Origin: Mesorhizobium sp. NZP2077
GTDB taxonomy: Bacteria; Pseudomonadota; Alphaproteobacteria; Rhizobiales; Rhizobiaceae
Reading direction: 5' to 3'
Length of the DNA stretch: 64,000 bases
Assembly (NCBI RefSeq): GCF_013170805.1
Contig: NZ_CP051293.1
Span: forward strand, 6,702,001 to 6,766,000
Shown here: positions 25,171 to 34,669 of the stretch, piece after piece
Position numbering within the stretch: position 1 is the stretch's first letter
Layout of the letters: the number at the start of each line of letters is the position of its first letter
The notes under the pieces: generated by a model
The model's database searches: none
The model's input: only the letters and a program-made list of their open reading frames with translations
What the model was told of the DNA's origin: nothing
Position numbers and translations under genes: made by a program

Positions 25171-27455
25171 GATGACCGCGCTGATGGGTGAATGCCGGAA
25201 TGCGTTGCCGAAGAAGCCCTCGTCAGCTCGGCGAGCCTAAAGCCCTGCAGCCGCAGCCCGTTTCCGATCACCAGCAGCGATGAGGCGGACATCGCGACCG
25301 CGGCGATCAACGGCGTGACGTTGCCGAAGATGGCGATCGGCACGGCAACAGCATTGTAGATGATCGCGATGGCTATGTTCTGGCGGATCAGCCGCCCTGC
25401 CTTCCGCGAGACGTCCAGCGCAAGGGGTACGGCCGAAAGGCTTTCACGCAGGAACACGAAATCGGCCGCGTTGCGGCCAATATCGGCGGCGGTCGCGGGA
25501 GCGATCGAGACGTGCGCCGCGCCCAGCGCTGGCGTGTCGTTGAGCCCGTCGCCCACCATCAGGACCTTGTGGCCGGCCTTGGTCAGCACTTCGATCCGCT
25601 CAGCCTTCTCGGACGGCAGCAGCGCCGAAACAAAACGGTCGATGCCCAATATTCTTGCGACATCGCCACAAGCGTCCGGGGTATCGCCCGACAGCATTTC
25701 GACCGACACGCCGGCATCCTTCAATTGTCCGACCGCCGCCTTGGCGTCGGCGCGCCTAGCGTCCTCGAACTTGAAGGAGGCGACGATCCTCCCATTCTTC
25801 GAAAGCACCGTCCCGCCATAGCCGCCATACTTGCCTTCGCCACCGGTCCGGGCTTTCCATCCGGCCCAGCCGCGCCGGCCAAGACGCCAGGTGCTGTCCG
25901 CGGTCGTGGCTTCGATGCCGAGACCCGGGTGCTCGCTGACGGCTTCCAGCTTCGGCTGGCCGGCAAAACCCGCGAATGCGGCGATGGCCTTCGAGAACGG
26001 GTGACGGGAGTGCGCGGCCATGTCGGCTGCCATCGCCAGCATCGCCGGATCGATGGACGACGCGTTGACCAGCCTGGGCTGGCCGAGCGTGAGAGTGCCG
26101 GTCTTGTCGAACACCGCGATGTCGATCGCTGCCAGGCGCTCAATGGCCGATCCGTCCTTGACCATGACGCCGGCTTCGAACAAGCGGCGCGCCGCGACCA
26201 CTTGCACGATCGGCACGGCCAGACCGAGCGCGCATGGGCATGTGATGATGAGAACGGCGATCGCGATCGTCACTGCCCGGTGCCAGTCGCCGGTTACCGC
26301 CATCCAGCCAAGGAACGTCACGAAGGCGGTGAGATGGACCACCGGCGCGTAGAGCGCCGAGACACGGTCGGCGATCCGCCGATAGTGCGCACGACCACCT
26401 TCGGCGGCTTCCATCAGCCGGACCATTTCCGCCAGGAAGGAGTCCTTTGCCGCAGCGGTCGCTTCGATGGTCAGCGGGCCGGTAAGGTTGAGCGTGCCGG
26501 CCTGAACCTGTTGCCCGGACGTCATGGTTTTTGGTGTGCTCTCGCCAGAAACCAGCGAGCAGTCGAGATCCGACGCGCCCCGAATGATCCGGCCGTCGAC
26601 AGGGACCCTTTCGCCTGCGGCGACCAGAAGGTGCATGCCCGGTTCGATCTCGCCAACCGGCAGGTAGTCGCGCGCGCCATCGCCGCGCAGCACCATGGCG
26701 CCACGTGCGGCCAACTGGGACAGGCCTTTCACGGCGGTCCGTGCCCGTTCGCGCATGACGTGATCCAGGGTGCGGCCGATCAACAGGAAAAGCAGCAGGG
26801 ATACGGACGCGTCGAAATAGGCGTGATCGCCATGATTGATCGTCTCGTAGAGGCTCATGGCATAAGCGAGCGACACCCCAACCGCGATCGGCACGTCCAT
26901 GTTCATGCGGCCGTGGCGCAGTGCATTCCAGGCCGAGCGGAAGAAGATGCCGCCGGCAAAGACGAGCGCCGGGATGGCGATCAATGCAGAGACCCAGTGA
27001 AACAGGTCGCGGGTAGCACCTTCGGCGCCGGACCAGACCGAGACCGAAAGCAGCATGATGTTGCCGGCGGCGAACCCGGCGACCGCGACCGCGCGGATCA
27101 GCTCGGCAAGCGTCTTGTCTTTTTCATCGATCTCGGCGGCGAACAGATGCGCCTCGTAGCCCAGTCGTCTCAGCGCAGCGACGAAGGGCGGCACCTCGTC
27201 GCCTCGCCACCGGATCGCGACGCGCTTGGTCGACAAGTTGACACGCGCGTCTTCGACATTGTCGAGCTTTGCCAGCGCCGTCTCGATCGCCTGGATGCAG
27301 GCTGCGCAATGAACCGTCGGTACTGAAAGGTCGGTCTGGCGAAGACCATCGCCAACCAAGCGGCTCGCCAACCTGATCTCCTGGCCAGATGGCAGGACCG
27401 ATGTGGTACCGGTCAGATCCATTGCCTGTTCCGCACCGGGTGCACAGCAGCTCAT
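25167..27455 (-). CDS. fixI: Copper-transporting P1B-type ATPase FixI (CcoI)
   Basis: A 762-residue membrane ATPase that moves copper for cbb3 oxidase assembly. An N-terminal metal-binding domain has VHCAACIQAIE; about eight membrane helices follow, with the CPC ion site (TCPCALGLAVP), the phosphorylation motif DKTGTLTLGQ and the hinge VGDGLNDTPALG. The extra N-terminal MSCCAPG is typical of FixI. It overlaps fixH and fixS by 4 bases each, so the operon is tightly coupled. Confidence 0.95.
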   Translation of the reverse strand: MSCCAPGAEQAMDLTGTTSVLPSGQEIRLASRLVGDGLRQTDLSVPTVHCAACIQAIETALAKLDNVEDARVNLSTKRVAIRWRGDEVPPFVAALRRLGYEAHLFAAEIDEKDKTLAELIRAVAVAGFAAGNIMLLSVSVWSGAEGATRDLFHWVSALIAIPALVFAGGIFFRSAWNALRHGRMNMDVPIAVGVSLAYAMSLYETINHGDHAYFDASVSLLLFLLIGRTLDHVMRERARTAVKGLSQLAARGAMVLRGDGARDYLPVGEIEPGMHLLVAAGERVPVDGRIIRGASDLDCSLVSGESTPKTMTSGQQVQAGTLNLTGPLTIEATAAAKDSFLAEMVRLMEAAEGGRAHYRRIADRVSALYAPVVHLTAFVTFLGWMAVTGDWHRAVTIAIAVLIITCPCALGLAVPIVQVVAARRLFEAGVMVKDGSAIERLAAIDIAVFDKTGTLTLGQPRLVNASSIDPAMLAMAADMAAHSRHPFSKAIAAFAGFAGQPKLEAVSEHPGLGIEATTADSTWRLGRRGWAGWKARTGGEGKYGGYGGTVLSKNGRIVASFKFEDARRADAKAAVGQLKDAGVSVEMLSGDTPDACGDVARILGIDRFVSALLPSEKAERIEVLTKAGHKVLMVGDGLNDTPALGAAHVSIAPATAADIGRNAADFVFLRESLSAVPLALDVSRKAGRLIRQNIAIAIIYNAVAVPIAIFGNVTPLIAAVAMSASSLLVIGNGLRLQGFRLAELTRASSATHSGIHPSARSS

Positions 27456-27949
27456 TGCAGCGCTCCTTGCGAAATCATGATCCTGCGGACGTCGCGATAG
27501 GGTTGCGCCAGGCCGGCATCGGCGTCGACTTCGACGATCCAGACGCCGTCCTTCGGCATGTGCCGCGCCGCGAATTCCTCGCCGGAGGCGAGGGCGAGCG
27601 TAACGGACTTGTCCTCTTTCTCGTATGCGGGATGGCGAAACAGCACCTTGACGCCATGCAAGGGGACCGGCTTGCCGGTGGTATCGCTCAAGCTGTAGCG
27701 GACCTCACCCCGAGCGATCGTCAGTTTGCCGGTCCAGCCGAGTGCCGCCTGCGCGCGCCCTTCCTCGGCCTTTTTGTTGAATTGCTGGCTGGCCACATAG
27801 GTGTTCTCGACGACAAGGCCGGTCCAGCTCGTGCTGGCGAGTGTCGCCATCGTGAGATTGACCGCGATGATCACGCCGAAAAAGCCGAGAATGGTGAGCA
27901 GCATGTGCCTGCCGGTGAACTCACGCGTCTTTTGCGTATTGGTGCTCAT
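27452..27949 (-). CDS. fixH: cbb3 oxidase assembly protein FixH (CcoH)
   Basis: A 165-residue protein with one N-terminal membrane helix (MLLTILGFFGVIIAVNLTMA) and a periplasmic domain containing AQAALGWTGKLTIARGEVR and the FAARHMPKDGVW segment of CcoH. It works with FixI in maturation of the oxidase. It overlaps fixG and fixI by 4 bases each. Confidence 0.93.
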   Translation of the reverse strand: MSTNTQKTREFTGRHMLLTILGFFGVIIAVNLTMATLASTSWTGLVVENTYVASQQFNKKAEEGRAQAALGWTGKLTIARGEVRYSLSDTTGKPVPLHGVKVLFRHPAYEKEDKSVTLALASGEEFAARHMPKDGVWIVEVDADAGLAQPYRDVRRIMISQGALQ

Positions 27950-29517
27950 CTGGCGATCTCCGGTGCGTTGAAGGTGGCGGTGTATTCGTCCGATTCGAAG
28001 CTCGCTCTGTCCTCGACGCGGAACTTGAAGGTTTGTGCAGCGTGCCGAACCTCACCCGCTGGCTGGCGCACGAAGACCTTCAGCATGTTCAGCCGGTCGG
28101 CTTCGACCGCGACGGCGAAGAAGCGAGCTGCCGGCAGATCACTGCCGACGACGCTCATTTCGGCTCCCTGCAAGCCCTGCATCGTGACGACGATCGTCCT
28201 TGGCTCGGGGATCATGTTAAGCAGCTTGACGGTGTAACCGTTGCGGATCGAGCCGTCGGACAGGGTCACGAATTGCGGATTGCGGTCGTGCAGGACGTTG
28301 ATCTCGAGTCGGTCGCGCGTCAGCAGCGAATAGATCAAGGCAAGCCCGACCGCCGTCCACGCGCCCATGTAGAAGAAGGTCCTCGGTCGGAAGATCTTGC
28401 GAATATGGAAATGCGCCAACCTGGCGGAGAATGTGCTGTCGGCCGTTCTGACGAGTGAAGGGTTCACGGGACCGGAGCCGCCTGCGGTCGCCACCGCCAT
28501 GTTGGCGTTGTAGTCGGACAGCGTCGCATAGGAGATCAGCCCGCGCTCCTTGCCGAGCTTGTTCATGACGCCGTCGCAGGCATCAAGGCACAGCGCGCAA
28601 GTGATGCATTCGAGTTGCTGGCCGTCGCGAATGTCGATCCCCATCGGGCAGACTGCGACACAGGCATTGCAGTCGACGCAGTCACCGACCGGCTGCCCCG
28701 CAGCCTGGACCTTCTTGGCGTGCCGCGAACGAGGTTCGCCCCGCCAGTCATTGTAGGTCACAGTGAGCGAATTCTCGTCGAGCATGGCAGCCTGGATGCG
28801 CGGCCACGGGCACATGTAGGTGCAGACTTGCTCGCGTATCAGCCCGCCGAACGTGTAGGTGGTCGCCGTCAGCACCGCGATGGTGACGTAGGCGACCGAA
28901 GCGGCGGTGCCGTTGAATACGTCGCCGATCAGCGTCGGCGCATCGGCGAAATAGAGGATCCAGGCGCCGCCGGTAGCTGCCGCTATGACCAGCCAGATGG
29001 CGTGTTTCGACACACGCAGCACCAATTTGCGCGCGGTCCAGCGGCCGGCGTCGAGCTTCATGCGAGCGTTGCGATCGCCTTCGATCGCCCGCTCGACAAC
29101 TAGGAAAAGATCGACCCATACCGTCTGCGGGCAGGTATAGCCGCACCAGGCGCGGCCGACGGTGGACGTGATCAGGAAGAGGCCGATGCCGGCCATCATC
29201 AGAAGGCCGGCGACATAGTAGAATTCCTGCGGCCATATCTCGATGAAGAAGACGTAGAAACGGCGGTTGGCAAGATCGATCAGCACGGCCTGATCAGGAG
29301 CAAACGGACCTCGATCCCAGCGCAACCAGGGCATCAGATAATAGATGCCCAGCGTGATCGCCATCACCAGCCATTTGAAGCGGCGAAAGCTGCCCGAGGC
29401 GCGTTTAGGGAAGATTTTCTTGCGCGGAGCATAGAGCGGCTGTCGTGTCTTGGCGGAGTTGACCGCTTTTGCCTCGAGCCGCTCCATCTGCGTTTTATCC
29501 AGCACGTGCATCTCCAC
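27946..29517 (-). CDS. fixG: cbb3 oxidase accessory ferredoxin-like protein FixG (CcoG)
   Basis: A 523-residue membrane protein. Two 4Fe-4S clusters are indicated by CVDCNACVAVCPMGID and CITCALCLDACDGVMNKLG, plus the membrane-side CGYTCPQTVW motif. Several membrane helices lie in the first 230 residues, and the C-terminal 130 residues form an Ig-like domain. CcoG is a copper reductase in the oxidase assembly path. It is the first gene of fixGHIS, separated from fixP by 186 bases holding a box and a hairpin. An alternative ATG lies two codons in. Confidence 0.94.
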   Translation of the reverse strand: MEMHVLDKTQMERLEAKAVNSAKTRQPLYAPRKKIFPKRASGSFRRFKWLVMAITLGIYYLMPWLRWDRGPFAPDQAVLIDLANRRFYVFFIEIWPQEFYYVAGLLMMAGIGLFLITSTVGRAWCGYTCPQTVWVDLFLVVERAIEGDRNARMKLDAGRWTARKLVLRVSKHAIWLVIAAATGGAWILYFADAPTLIGDVFNGTAASVAYVTIAVLTATTYTFGGLIREQVCTYMCPWPRIQAAMLDENSLTVTYNDWRGEPRSRHAKKVQAAGQPVGDCVDCNACVAVCPMGIDIRDGQQLECITCALCLDACDGVMNKLGKERGLISYATLSDYNANMAVATAGGSGPVNPSLVRTADSTFSARLAHFHIRKIFRPRTFFYMGAWTAVGLALIYSLLTRDRLEINVLHDRNPQFVTLSDGSIRNGYTVKLLNMIPEPRTIVVTMQGLQGAEMSVVGSDLPAARFFAVAVEADRLNMLKVFVRQPAGEVRHAAQTFKFRVEDRASFESDEYTATFNAPEIAR

Positions 29518-29615
29518 TCGCGCGCGGCCTATGACATCGTTGTGCGACGGACTTGTCTGCTTCGACAGACGTCCGGTCTGCAGTGAGCCCGCTTCGCCGT
29601 GTGGGCCGCGCCGCC

Positions 29616-29629
29616 TTGCTGCAGGTCAA
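29616..29629 (-). promoter_or_regulatory. FNR/FixK-like box upstream of fixG
   Basis: On the minus strand TTGAC-CTGC-AGCAA matches TTGAT-N4-ATCAA at 8 of 10 positions, centred about 105 bases before the fixG start. FnrN or FixK would activate fixGHIS here at low oxygen. Confidence 0.5.
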
Positions 29630-29641
29630 TCGCCGCATGCC

Positions 29642-29665
29642 GGGGCCCGACTCGTGCCGGGCCCC
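29642..29665. terminator. Strong hairpin between fixP and fixG
   Basis: GGGGCCCG (29642-29649) and CGGGCCCC (29658-29665) form a perfect 8-base GC stem with an 8-base loop, 39 bases after the fixP stop. No T run follows on the minus strand, so it may be a weak or Rho-assisted terminator or a message-stabilising structure rather than a classic terminator. Confidence 0.55.
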
Positions 29666-29703
29666 GTCGCTTGGCGGGGAGGGCCGAGAATAGGCTTCCG
29701 TTC

Positions 29704-30567
29704 CTATTCTCCGCCGCCAAGCGAATGGACATAAACCGCAAGTTCCTTAACCTTGGTCTCGCCGAGACGCCCGATCCAGGCCGGCATGACACCGTGCTTC
29801 GGCGCGCGGACTTGGACGGCGATGGCTGTCTCGCCGGGTGCGTAGAGCCAGATCGCATCGGTCAGATTGGGCGCGCCGAGCTCTTTGTTGCCTTTCGCAT
29901 TATCGCCATGACAGGCGACGCAGTTTTCCGCGAATACCTTGGCGCCGGGCTCGATAAGACTTGCATCCTGGACCTTGCCCGAGAGGCTGGCGACATAGGC
30001 GCCGACCTGTGCGATCTGTTCGGGCGTGATGATGTCACCGAAGGGGGGCATTTCCGACTGCCGAGTATCCGGGTCGGATGCGAAACGGATGCCGTGCGCG
30101 ATCGTTTGCTGGATCTGCTCGGTCGTGCCGCCCCATAGCCAGTCATCGTCGTTCAGGTTTGGAAAGCCCTTCGACCCTTGGGCGCCCGAGCCGTGGCATT
30201 GCACGCAATTGACCTTGAAGGTAGCTCCACCGGCCGCTACCGCGAATTCACGCAGCGCGTCGTCGGCTGCAATCTCGGATACGGTCTTCTGCTGGATGGC
30301 CGCGACATATTTGCCCTTGGCGGCTTCGGCAGCCGCCAGCTCAATCTTGACAGCGTTGCGGCTGGAATAGCCAAGCACACCCTTGGTCGCGGAAGACAGC
30401 ATCGGCCAAGCCGGATACGCAATTGTATAAGCCACCGCCCAAGCGACGGTGATGTAGAAGGTTATCACCCACCATCGGGGCAATGGGTTGTTGAGTTCCC
30501 TTATCCCGTCCCATTCATGACCGGTCGTTGAGATGCCCGAGACTTCATCGATATGCTCGCTGCTCAT
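29704..30567 (-). CDS. fixP: cbb3 cytochrome oxidase diheme subunit FixP (CcoP)
   Basis: A 287-residue protein with one N-terminal membrane helix and two c-type heme motifs, CVQCHG and CVACHG, each in a cytochrome c domain. It passes electrons from the bc1 complex to the catalytic subunit on the periplasmic side. The gene is last in fixNOQP, 2 bases after fixQ. Its length is normal for rhizobial FixP. Confidence 0.95.
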   Translation of the reverse strand: MSSEHIDEVSGISTTGHEWDGIRELNNPLPRWWVITFYITVAWAVAYTIAYPAWPMLSSATKGVLGYSSRNAVKIELAAAEAAKGKYVAAIQQKTVSEIAADDALREFAVAAGGATFKVNCVQCHGSGAQGSKGFPNLNDDDWLWGGTTEQIQQTIAHGIRFASDPDTRQSEMPPFGDIITPEQIAQVGAYVASLSGKVQDASLIEPGAKVFAENCVACHGDNAKGNKELGAPNLTDAIWLYAPGETAIAVQVRAPKHGVMPAWIGRLGETKVKELAVYVHSLGGGE

Positions 30568-30569
30568 GA

Positions 30570-30719
30570 TCAGTCGTCCTTGAGTGGAATCTGGGCGGCT
30601 TGATCGGCCTGTGTTTTGCCGCCGGGACGCAAGGCAAAGGCAATGCAGCCGACGAAGAAGAGCGCCATGGCAAGCAGACCCCAGCTGTCCGCGAATTCCC
30701 GCATCAAATTATAGCTCAT
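30570..30719 (-). CDS. fixQ: cbb3 oxidase small subunit FixQ (CcoQ)
   Basis: A 49-residue protein, MSYNLMREFADSWGLLAMAL and on, with a single membrane helix and a polar tail ending PLKDD. The sequence and its place between fixO and fixP identify CcoQ, which stabilises the oxidase complex. It starts 11 bases after fixO. Confidence 0.94.
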   Translation of the reverse strand: MSYNLMREFADSWGLLAMALFFVGCIAFALRPGGKTQADQAAQIPLKDD

Positions 30720-30730
30720 TGCGTCCCCCC

Positions 30731-31462
30731 TCAGCGGTAGCCGGCTGCATCGTCATAGGTCTTGAAATCGACCAGTGTTCCCAGCATTTGCAGATAGGCG
30801 ACGAGGGCATCCATCTCGGTCACCTGCTGCGGATTGCCGTCCAGATCACCGACTTTGGCTTTCGGATAGCGTTTCTCGACGCCGGAGGCATCGGCATTCG
30901 GGTCGGCCTGGGCCATCAGATCGGCATTGGCGTGCGCGATCATGTCATCGGAGTACGGGACGCCAACACGCGCGTTCGCAACCAGATGCGTCGAGAAGTC
31001 CTTCACCTCGATCGGAGCGTCCTTAAGGAACGCATAGCTCGGCATGATCGATTCCGGCACCACGGAACGTGGATCGGAAAGATGTGCGACGTGCCATGCG
31101 TTCGAATAGCGGTCACCGACCCGGGCGAGATCGGGACCGGTGCGCTTCGATCCCCATTGGAAGGGATGATCGTACATCGACTCGGCGGCCAGGCTGTAGT
31201 GGCCGTAGCGCTCGACCTCGTCCCGGAAAGGCCTGATCATCTGGCTGTGGCAGAGGTAGCAGCCCTCGCGCACATAGATGTTGCGTCCGGCGAGTTCCAG
31301 TGGCGAGTAGGGCCGCATGCCTTCGACTTTCTCGATCGTGTTGTCGAGATAGAAGAGCGGCGCAATCTCGACGATGCCGCCGACGGTCACGACAAGAAGA
31401 GAGCCAACGAGAAGAAGCGTGGCGTTCTTCTCGATGATCGCGTGTTTGTCCATCAAGCCCAT
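30731..31462 (-). CDS. fixO: cbb3 oxidase monoheme subunit FixO (CcoO)
   Basis: A 243-residue membrane-anchored cytochrome c. The heme site is [11 protein letters not shown], preceded by the conserved [10 protein letters not shown] segment; the anchor helix is at about 14-36. The open frame extends further upstream, but the ATG at 31462 ([13 protein letters not shown]) is the family start and lies 11 bases after fixN. Confidence 0.95.
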   Translation of the reverse strand: MGLMDKHAIIEKNATLLLVGSLLVVTVGGIVEIAPLFYLDNTIEKVEGMRPYSPLELAGRNIYVREGCYLCHSQMIRPFRDEVERYGHYSLAAESMYDHPFQWGSKRTGPDLARVGDRYSNAWHVAHLSDPRSVVPESIMPSYAFLKDAPIEVKDFSTHLVANARVGVPYSDDMIAHANADLMAQADPNADASGVEKRYPKAKVGDLDGNPQQVTEMDALVAYLQMLGTLVDFKTYDDAAGYR

Positions 31463-31473
31463 TGTCTGGCTCC

Positions 31474-33084
31474 CTATTCGGCAGGCCGGAGGGCGGGCTC
31501 GGAACCTGGCATTGGTTGCTCTTCGCGCTGGTGGCCAAGAATGGTCATGGTCACGTTCCAGGCCATGAGCAGGGCGCCGGTGAGGTACATCGCACCGCCG
31601 ATGGCGCGCATGACGTAGAAGGGATGCATGGCGGCGACGGTTTCGGCGAAGGAGTAGACGAGGAAACCCTGCTCGTCGTATTCGCGCCACATCAAGCCCT
31701 GCATGATGCCGGAAACCCACATCACCGCGGCGTAGACGACGATTCCGAGCGTCGCCAGCCAGAAGTGCCAGGTGACGAGCCGCAGCGAATAGAGACGTTC
31801 ACGGTTCCACAGTTTCGGCACCATGTAGTAGATTGCGCCGAACGAGATCATGCCAACCCAGCCGAGCGCGCCGGAATGGACATGACCGATGGTCCAGTCC
31901 GTGTAGTGCGACAGCGAATTGACCGTCTTGATCGACATAATCGGACCTTCGAAGGTCGACATGCCGTAGAAGGCGACTGCCATCACCATCATGCGGATGA
32001 TCGGATCGGTGCGCAGCTTGTCCCAGGCGCCAGACAGCGTCATCAGGCCATTGATCATACCGCCCCATGACGGCATCCACAGCATGATCGAGAACGCCAT
32101 GCCGAGCGTCTGCGCCCAGTCGGGTAAGGCGGTGTAATGCAGGTGGTGCGGGCCGGCCCAGATGTAGAGAAAGATGATCGCCCAGAAGTGGACGATCGAC
32201 AGGCGGTAGGAATAGACCGGCCGGTTCGCCTGCTTGGGCACGAAATAATACATCATGCCGAGGAACCCGGCGGTGAGGAAGAAGCCGACCGCGTTGTGGC
32301 CATACCACCATTGCGTCAAGGCGTCCTGGACGCCGGAGAAGGCGGAGTAGCTCTTCGAGCCCAGGAACGACGCCGGCATCGACAGATTGTTGACCACATG
32401 CAGCATCGCGATTGTCACGATGAAGGACAGGTAGAACCAGTTGGCGACGTAGATATGCGGTTCCTTGCGCTTCAGGATCGTGCCGAGGAACAGGATGAGA
32501 TAGGCGACCCAGACGATGGTCAGCCAGAGATCCACATACCATTCGGGTTCGGCGTATTCGCGGGCTTCGGTGATGCCGAGCAGGTAGCCGGTCGCGGCCA
32601 TGACAATGAACAGCTGGTAACCCCAGAACACAAACCAGGCCAGTTTGCCGCCAAACAGCCGGGCGTGGCACGTGCGCTGCACGACATAGAGAGACGTGCA
32701 AAGCAAAGCGTTGCCGCCGAAGGCGAAGACGACGCCGGATGTGTGCAGCGGCCGCAGCCGGCCGAAATTGAACCAGGGTTGGATGTTGAGGTGAGGGTAT
32801 GCCAGCTGCAGGGCAATGATCACACCGACGAGCATGCCGACGACGCCCCAGAATACCGTTGCAATGGCTCCGTAGCGGATCGGGCCATCCATGTAGGCGG
32901 AGGTGTCGATCGGAGCCGCCGGCTTGAAATCTGTGTTGCGCAGCAGGATCGCGGTAAAGCCAGCCACGGCGACGAACAAAACCCCCATATGCTGGCGAAA
33001 AGGTCCTTCTACGCCGAAGCCGGCAGCCACCAGGGCCGCAAAAGCAAACAGGCTTAGAACGACGATCTCCGTGCCGAATTTCAT
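31474..33084 (-). CDS. fixN: cbb3 oxidase catalytic subunit FixN (CcoN)
   Basis: A 536-residue heme-copper oxidase subunit with at least 12 membrane helices. Characteristic segments are [39 protein letters not shown] with the CuB histidine, and [17 protein letters not shown] with the heme histidines. It reduces oxygen at nanomolar levels, which nitrogen-fixing bacteroids need. I start at ATG 33084 ([12 protein letters not shown]) rather than the longer frame. An FNR-like box lies 80-93 bases upstream. Confidence 0.96.
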   Translation of the reverse strand: MKFGTEIVVLSLFAFAALVAAGFGVEGPFRQHMGVLFVAVAGFTAILLRNTDFKPAAPIDTSAYMDGPIRYGAIATVFWGVVGMLVGVIIALQLAYPHLNIQPWFNFGRLRPLHTSGVVFAFGGNALLCTSLYVVQRTCHARLFGGKLAWFVFWGYQLFIVMAATGYLLGITEAREYAEPEWYVDLWLTIVWVAYLILFLGTILKRKEPHIYVANWFYLSFIVTIAMLHVVNNLSMPASFLGSKSYSAFSGVQDALTQWWYGHNAVGFFLTAGFLGMMYYFVPKQANRPVYSYRLSIVHFWAIIFLYIWAGPHHLHYTALPDWAQTLGMAFSIMLWMPSWGGMINGLMTLSGAWDKLRTDPIIRMMVMAVAFYGMSTFEGPIMSIKTVNSLSHYTDWTIGHVHSGALGWVGMISFGAIYYMVPKLWNRERLYSLRLVTWHFWLATLGIVVYAAVMWVSGIMQGLMWREYDEQGFLVYSFAETVAAMHPFYVMRAIGGAMYLTGALLMAWNVTMTILGHQREEQPMPGSEPALRPAE

Positions 33085-33163
33085 GACATGTCCCCGACCA
33101 GGATTCCAATGCGCGGACGCCAAATCCGCGGTGCATTAATTCCGTAGTTGCCGCCTGCTCGCC

Positions 33164-33177
33164 CTGATCCATGTCAG
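33164..33177 (-). promoter_or_regulatory. FNR/FixK-like box upstream of fixNOQP
   Basis: On the minus strand CTGAC-ATGG-ATCAG resembles TTGAT-N4-ATCAA, with C and G at the outer positions. It is about 86 bases before the fixN start and lies in the gap between fixN and the divergent hemerythrin-like gene, so it could serve both. The same half-sites occur in the fnrN/hemN gap. Confidence 0.6.
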
Positions 33178-33234
33178 AGCCGCACGATTTTGCTTCGGGC
33201 AGCATCGAGTTCGGTGCAATCAGAAGGTGGCGAT

Positions 33235-33753
33235 TTGAACAAGGAAACGCAGCACGGGCCAACCCGCTCATGGACAAGTGCGGCTTTCTCGCGCCAGGCC
33301 GGGACAGAGGCGATTCCGGGCGAGGTCATGAAGCTTGCCCATCGGGAAAAGCTGGAGCTCTGCTTCTCGCTGGAAAGCATTGCCGATGCACTGCCGAACG
33401 TCGACCGCCTCAAATGTCTTGGAACGGCCAAGAAGATCGTTCCGCTGCTCCGTGACATTCATGGGTTTGAGGAGAGGGTGATTTTCCCTGCGTATGAGGC
33501 GCACTTGACCCCGGCCGAGGCCAAACTTGCCTCTACCAGCCGGTTGCGCATCGAGCACCTTGAGGATCAATGCTTCGCTGGCGAGGTGGCCGAAACGCTC
33601 CTAGCGATCGGTCATGGTGATCCGATAGAGAGCGCGGAAGCTGTCGGATTCATGCTACGCGGCTTCTTCGAAGGCTTGCGGCGACACATCGCTTTCGAAC
33701 GCGAGCATGTCCTGCCGCGGATCGTAATAAGCGACGAAGGCCCCGACGCTTAG
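33235..33753 (+). CDS. Hemerythrin-like protein
   Basis: About 172 residues from a TTG with AAGG 7 bases upstream; an ATG at 33328 is the alternative. The helical pattern with LLRDIHGFEERVIFPAYEAH, RIEHLEDQCF and LRRHIAFEREHVLPRI places His and Glu residues as in the hemerythrin HHE domain, which binds a di-iron centre and senses or binds oxygen or nitric oxide. It is divergent from fixN and just before fnrN, so it probably belongs to the low-oxygen set. Confidence 0.7.
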   Translation: MNKETQHGPTRSWTSAAFSRQAGTEAIPGEVMKLAHREKLELCFSLESIADALPNVDRLKCLGTAKKIVPLLRDIHGFEERVIFPAYEAHLTPAEAKLASTSRLRIEHLEDQCFAGEVAETLLAIGHGDPIESAEAVGFMLRGFFEGLRRHIAFEREHVLPRIVISDEGPDA

Positions 33754-33756
33754 GTC

Positions 33757-34512
33757 TCATTCAAAGGCCGGTTGCCGCGCGCCTCGGCCGCCGCAGCGCT
33801 GCTCCAGCCGGCTCATGCTGTCGACCGTTACATGGCGTTTGTTCTCGATCCGGATCACGCCGTCAGCCCGCAATCGCGTAAGCTGGCGGCTCACGGTCTC
33901 GTTCGTCAGTCCAAGGAAATCAGAGATGTCGGCACGTGTCAGCGGCAGATCGAAGCATGCCGACCCAGCCGCCGGGTCGATACTGGAATCCATATTCCGG
34001 GCGATCATGAGGAGAAAGCTCGCCACCTTCTCCGGCGCGGTCTTGCGCCCGAGAGTCACCATCCATTCAAGTGCCTCGTCGAGTTCGTCCAGCGTCTGCT
34101 TGAGCAGGCGATGCTTGAGTCCCGGTGATTCCTTCATTATCCGTTCAACGGCCGCCTTCGGAAACGAGCACAGCGAGACGGAGGTTGCTGCTTCCACATT
34201 GATCGTGCTTTTCACCTTGAAGGGCCGTCCCAGAAAATCCGGTGCGAACCGAAGACCGACAATCTGCTGGCGGCCGTCCGAAAGGCACTTCGTCAGCTTC
34301 ACAACGCCTGAAAGCAAGTTTGAATAGCTGTCGACGGCCTCGGCGTCGGCGATCAGTTCGACCCCCGGCTCGAGCTTGTGCCGCGACGAAGTTTTGGCGA
34401 GCCCAACCAAATGGTTTGGATCGAGCGCAGCGCAGACGCCGCGAAGTCGTGCTGCGCAAGACAGGCAAAGAACGGGAATGCCGGAACTGTGAATGTCTTG
34501 CCGTACTGTCAT
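33757..34512 (-). CDS. fnrN: FnrN, oxygen-sensing Crp/Fnr family activator
   Basis: A 251-residue regulator with the FnrN cysteine pattern Cys16-X2-Cys19-X7-Cys27 and a central cysteine at 115 (SVSLCSF), the four ligands for an oxygen-labile 4Fe-4S cluster. A cyclic-nucleotide-like fold follows, and the C-terminal helix-turn-helix contains DISDFLGLTNETVSRQLTRL, with the ETVSR recognition helix that reads TTGAT boxes. It would activate fixNOQP, fixGHIS and hemN at low oxygen. The gene is divergent from hemN across a shared FNR-like box. Confidence 0.93.
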   Translation of the reverse strand: MTVRQDIHSSGIPVLCLSCAARLRGVCAALDPNHLVGLAKTSSRHKLEPGVELIADAEAVDSYSNLLSGVVKLTKCLSDGRQQIVGLRFAPDFLGRPFKVKSTINVEAATSVSLCSFPKAAVERIMKESPGLKHRLLKQTLDELDEALEWMVTLGRKTAPEKVASFLLMIARNMDSSIDPAAGSACFDLPLTRADISDFLGLTNETVSRQLTRLRADGVIRIENKRHVTVDSMSRLEQRCGGRGARQPAFE

Positions 34513-34597
34513 TACGCTCGCGCTACCGATCCCAAGTTTCGACAGGATAGCAAGCGATGGCAGAGAAATCCTTGCGGCAGTTTGTCCGTGCTGGAGG

Positions 34598-34611
34598 CTG
34601 ACCGAAATCAG
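34598..34611. promoter_or_regulatory. FNR-like box between fnrN and hemN
   Basis: CTGAC-CGAA-ATCAG has the same half-sites as the fixN box. Its centre is 65 bases before the hemN ATG and 92 bases before the fnrN ATG, so it could control both divergent genes and allow FnrN autoregulation. Confidence 0.6.
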
Positions 34612-34669
34612 GGCATTGGCTCTTCGACGCGTCCAGACTACCGGCGAGGCAAAAACGGCGGACCACCAA

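Noticed and set aside
25512..27326. Long plus-strand open frame (604 codons) opposite fixI
   Set aside because: The fixI protein is complete with all P-type ATPase motifs, and the antisense sequence has no family-like features.
32660..32680. Sigma-54-like TGGCACG match
   Set aside because: It lies inside fixN coding sequence, lacks a proper -12 GC element at the right spacing for a downstream gene, and has no NifA site.
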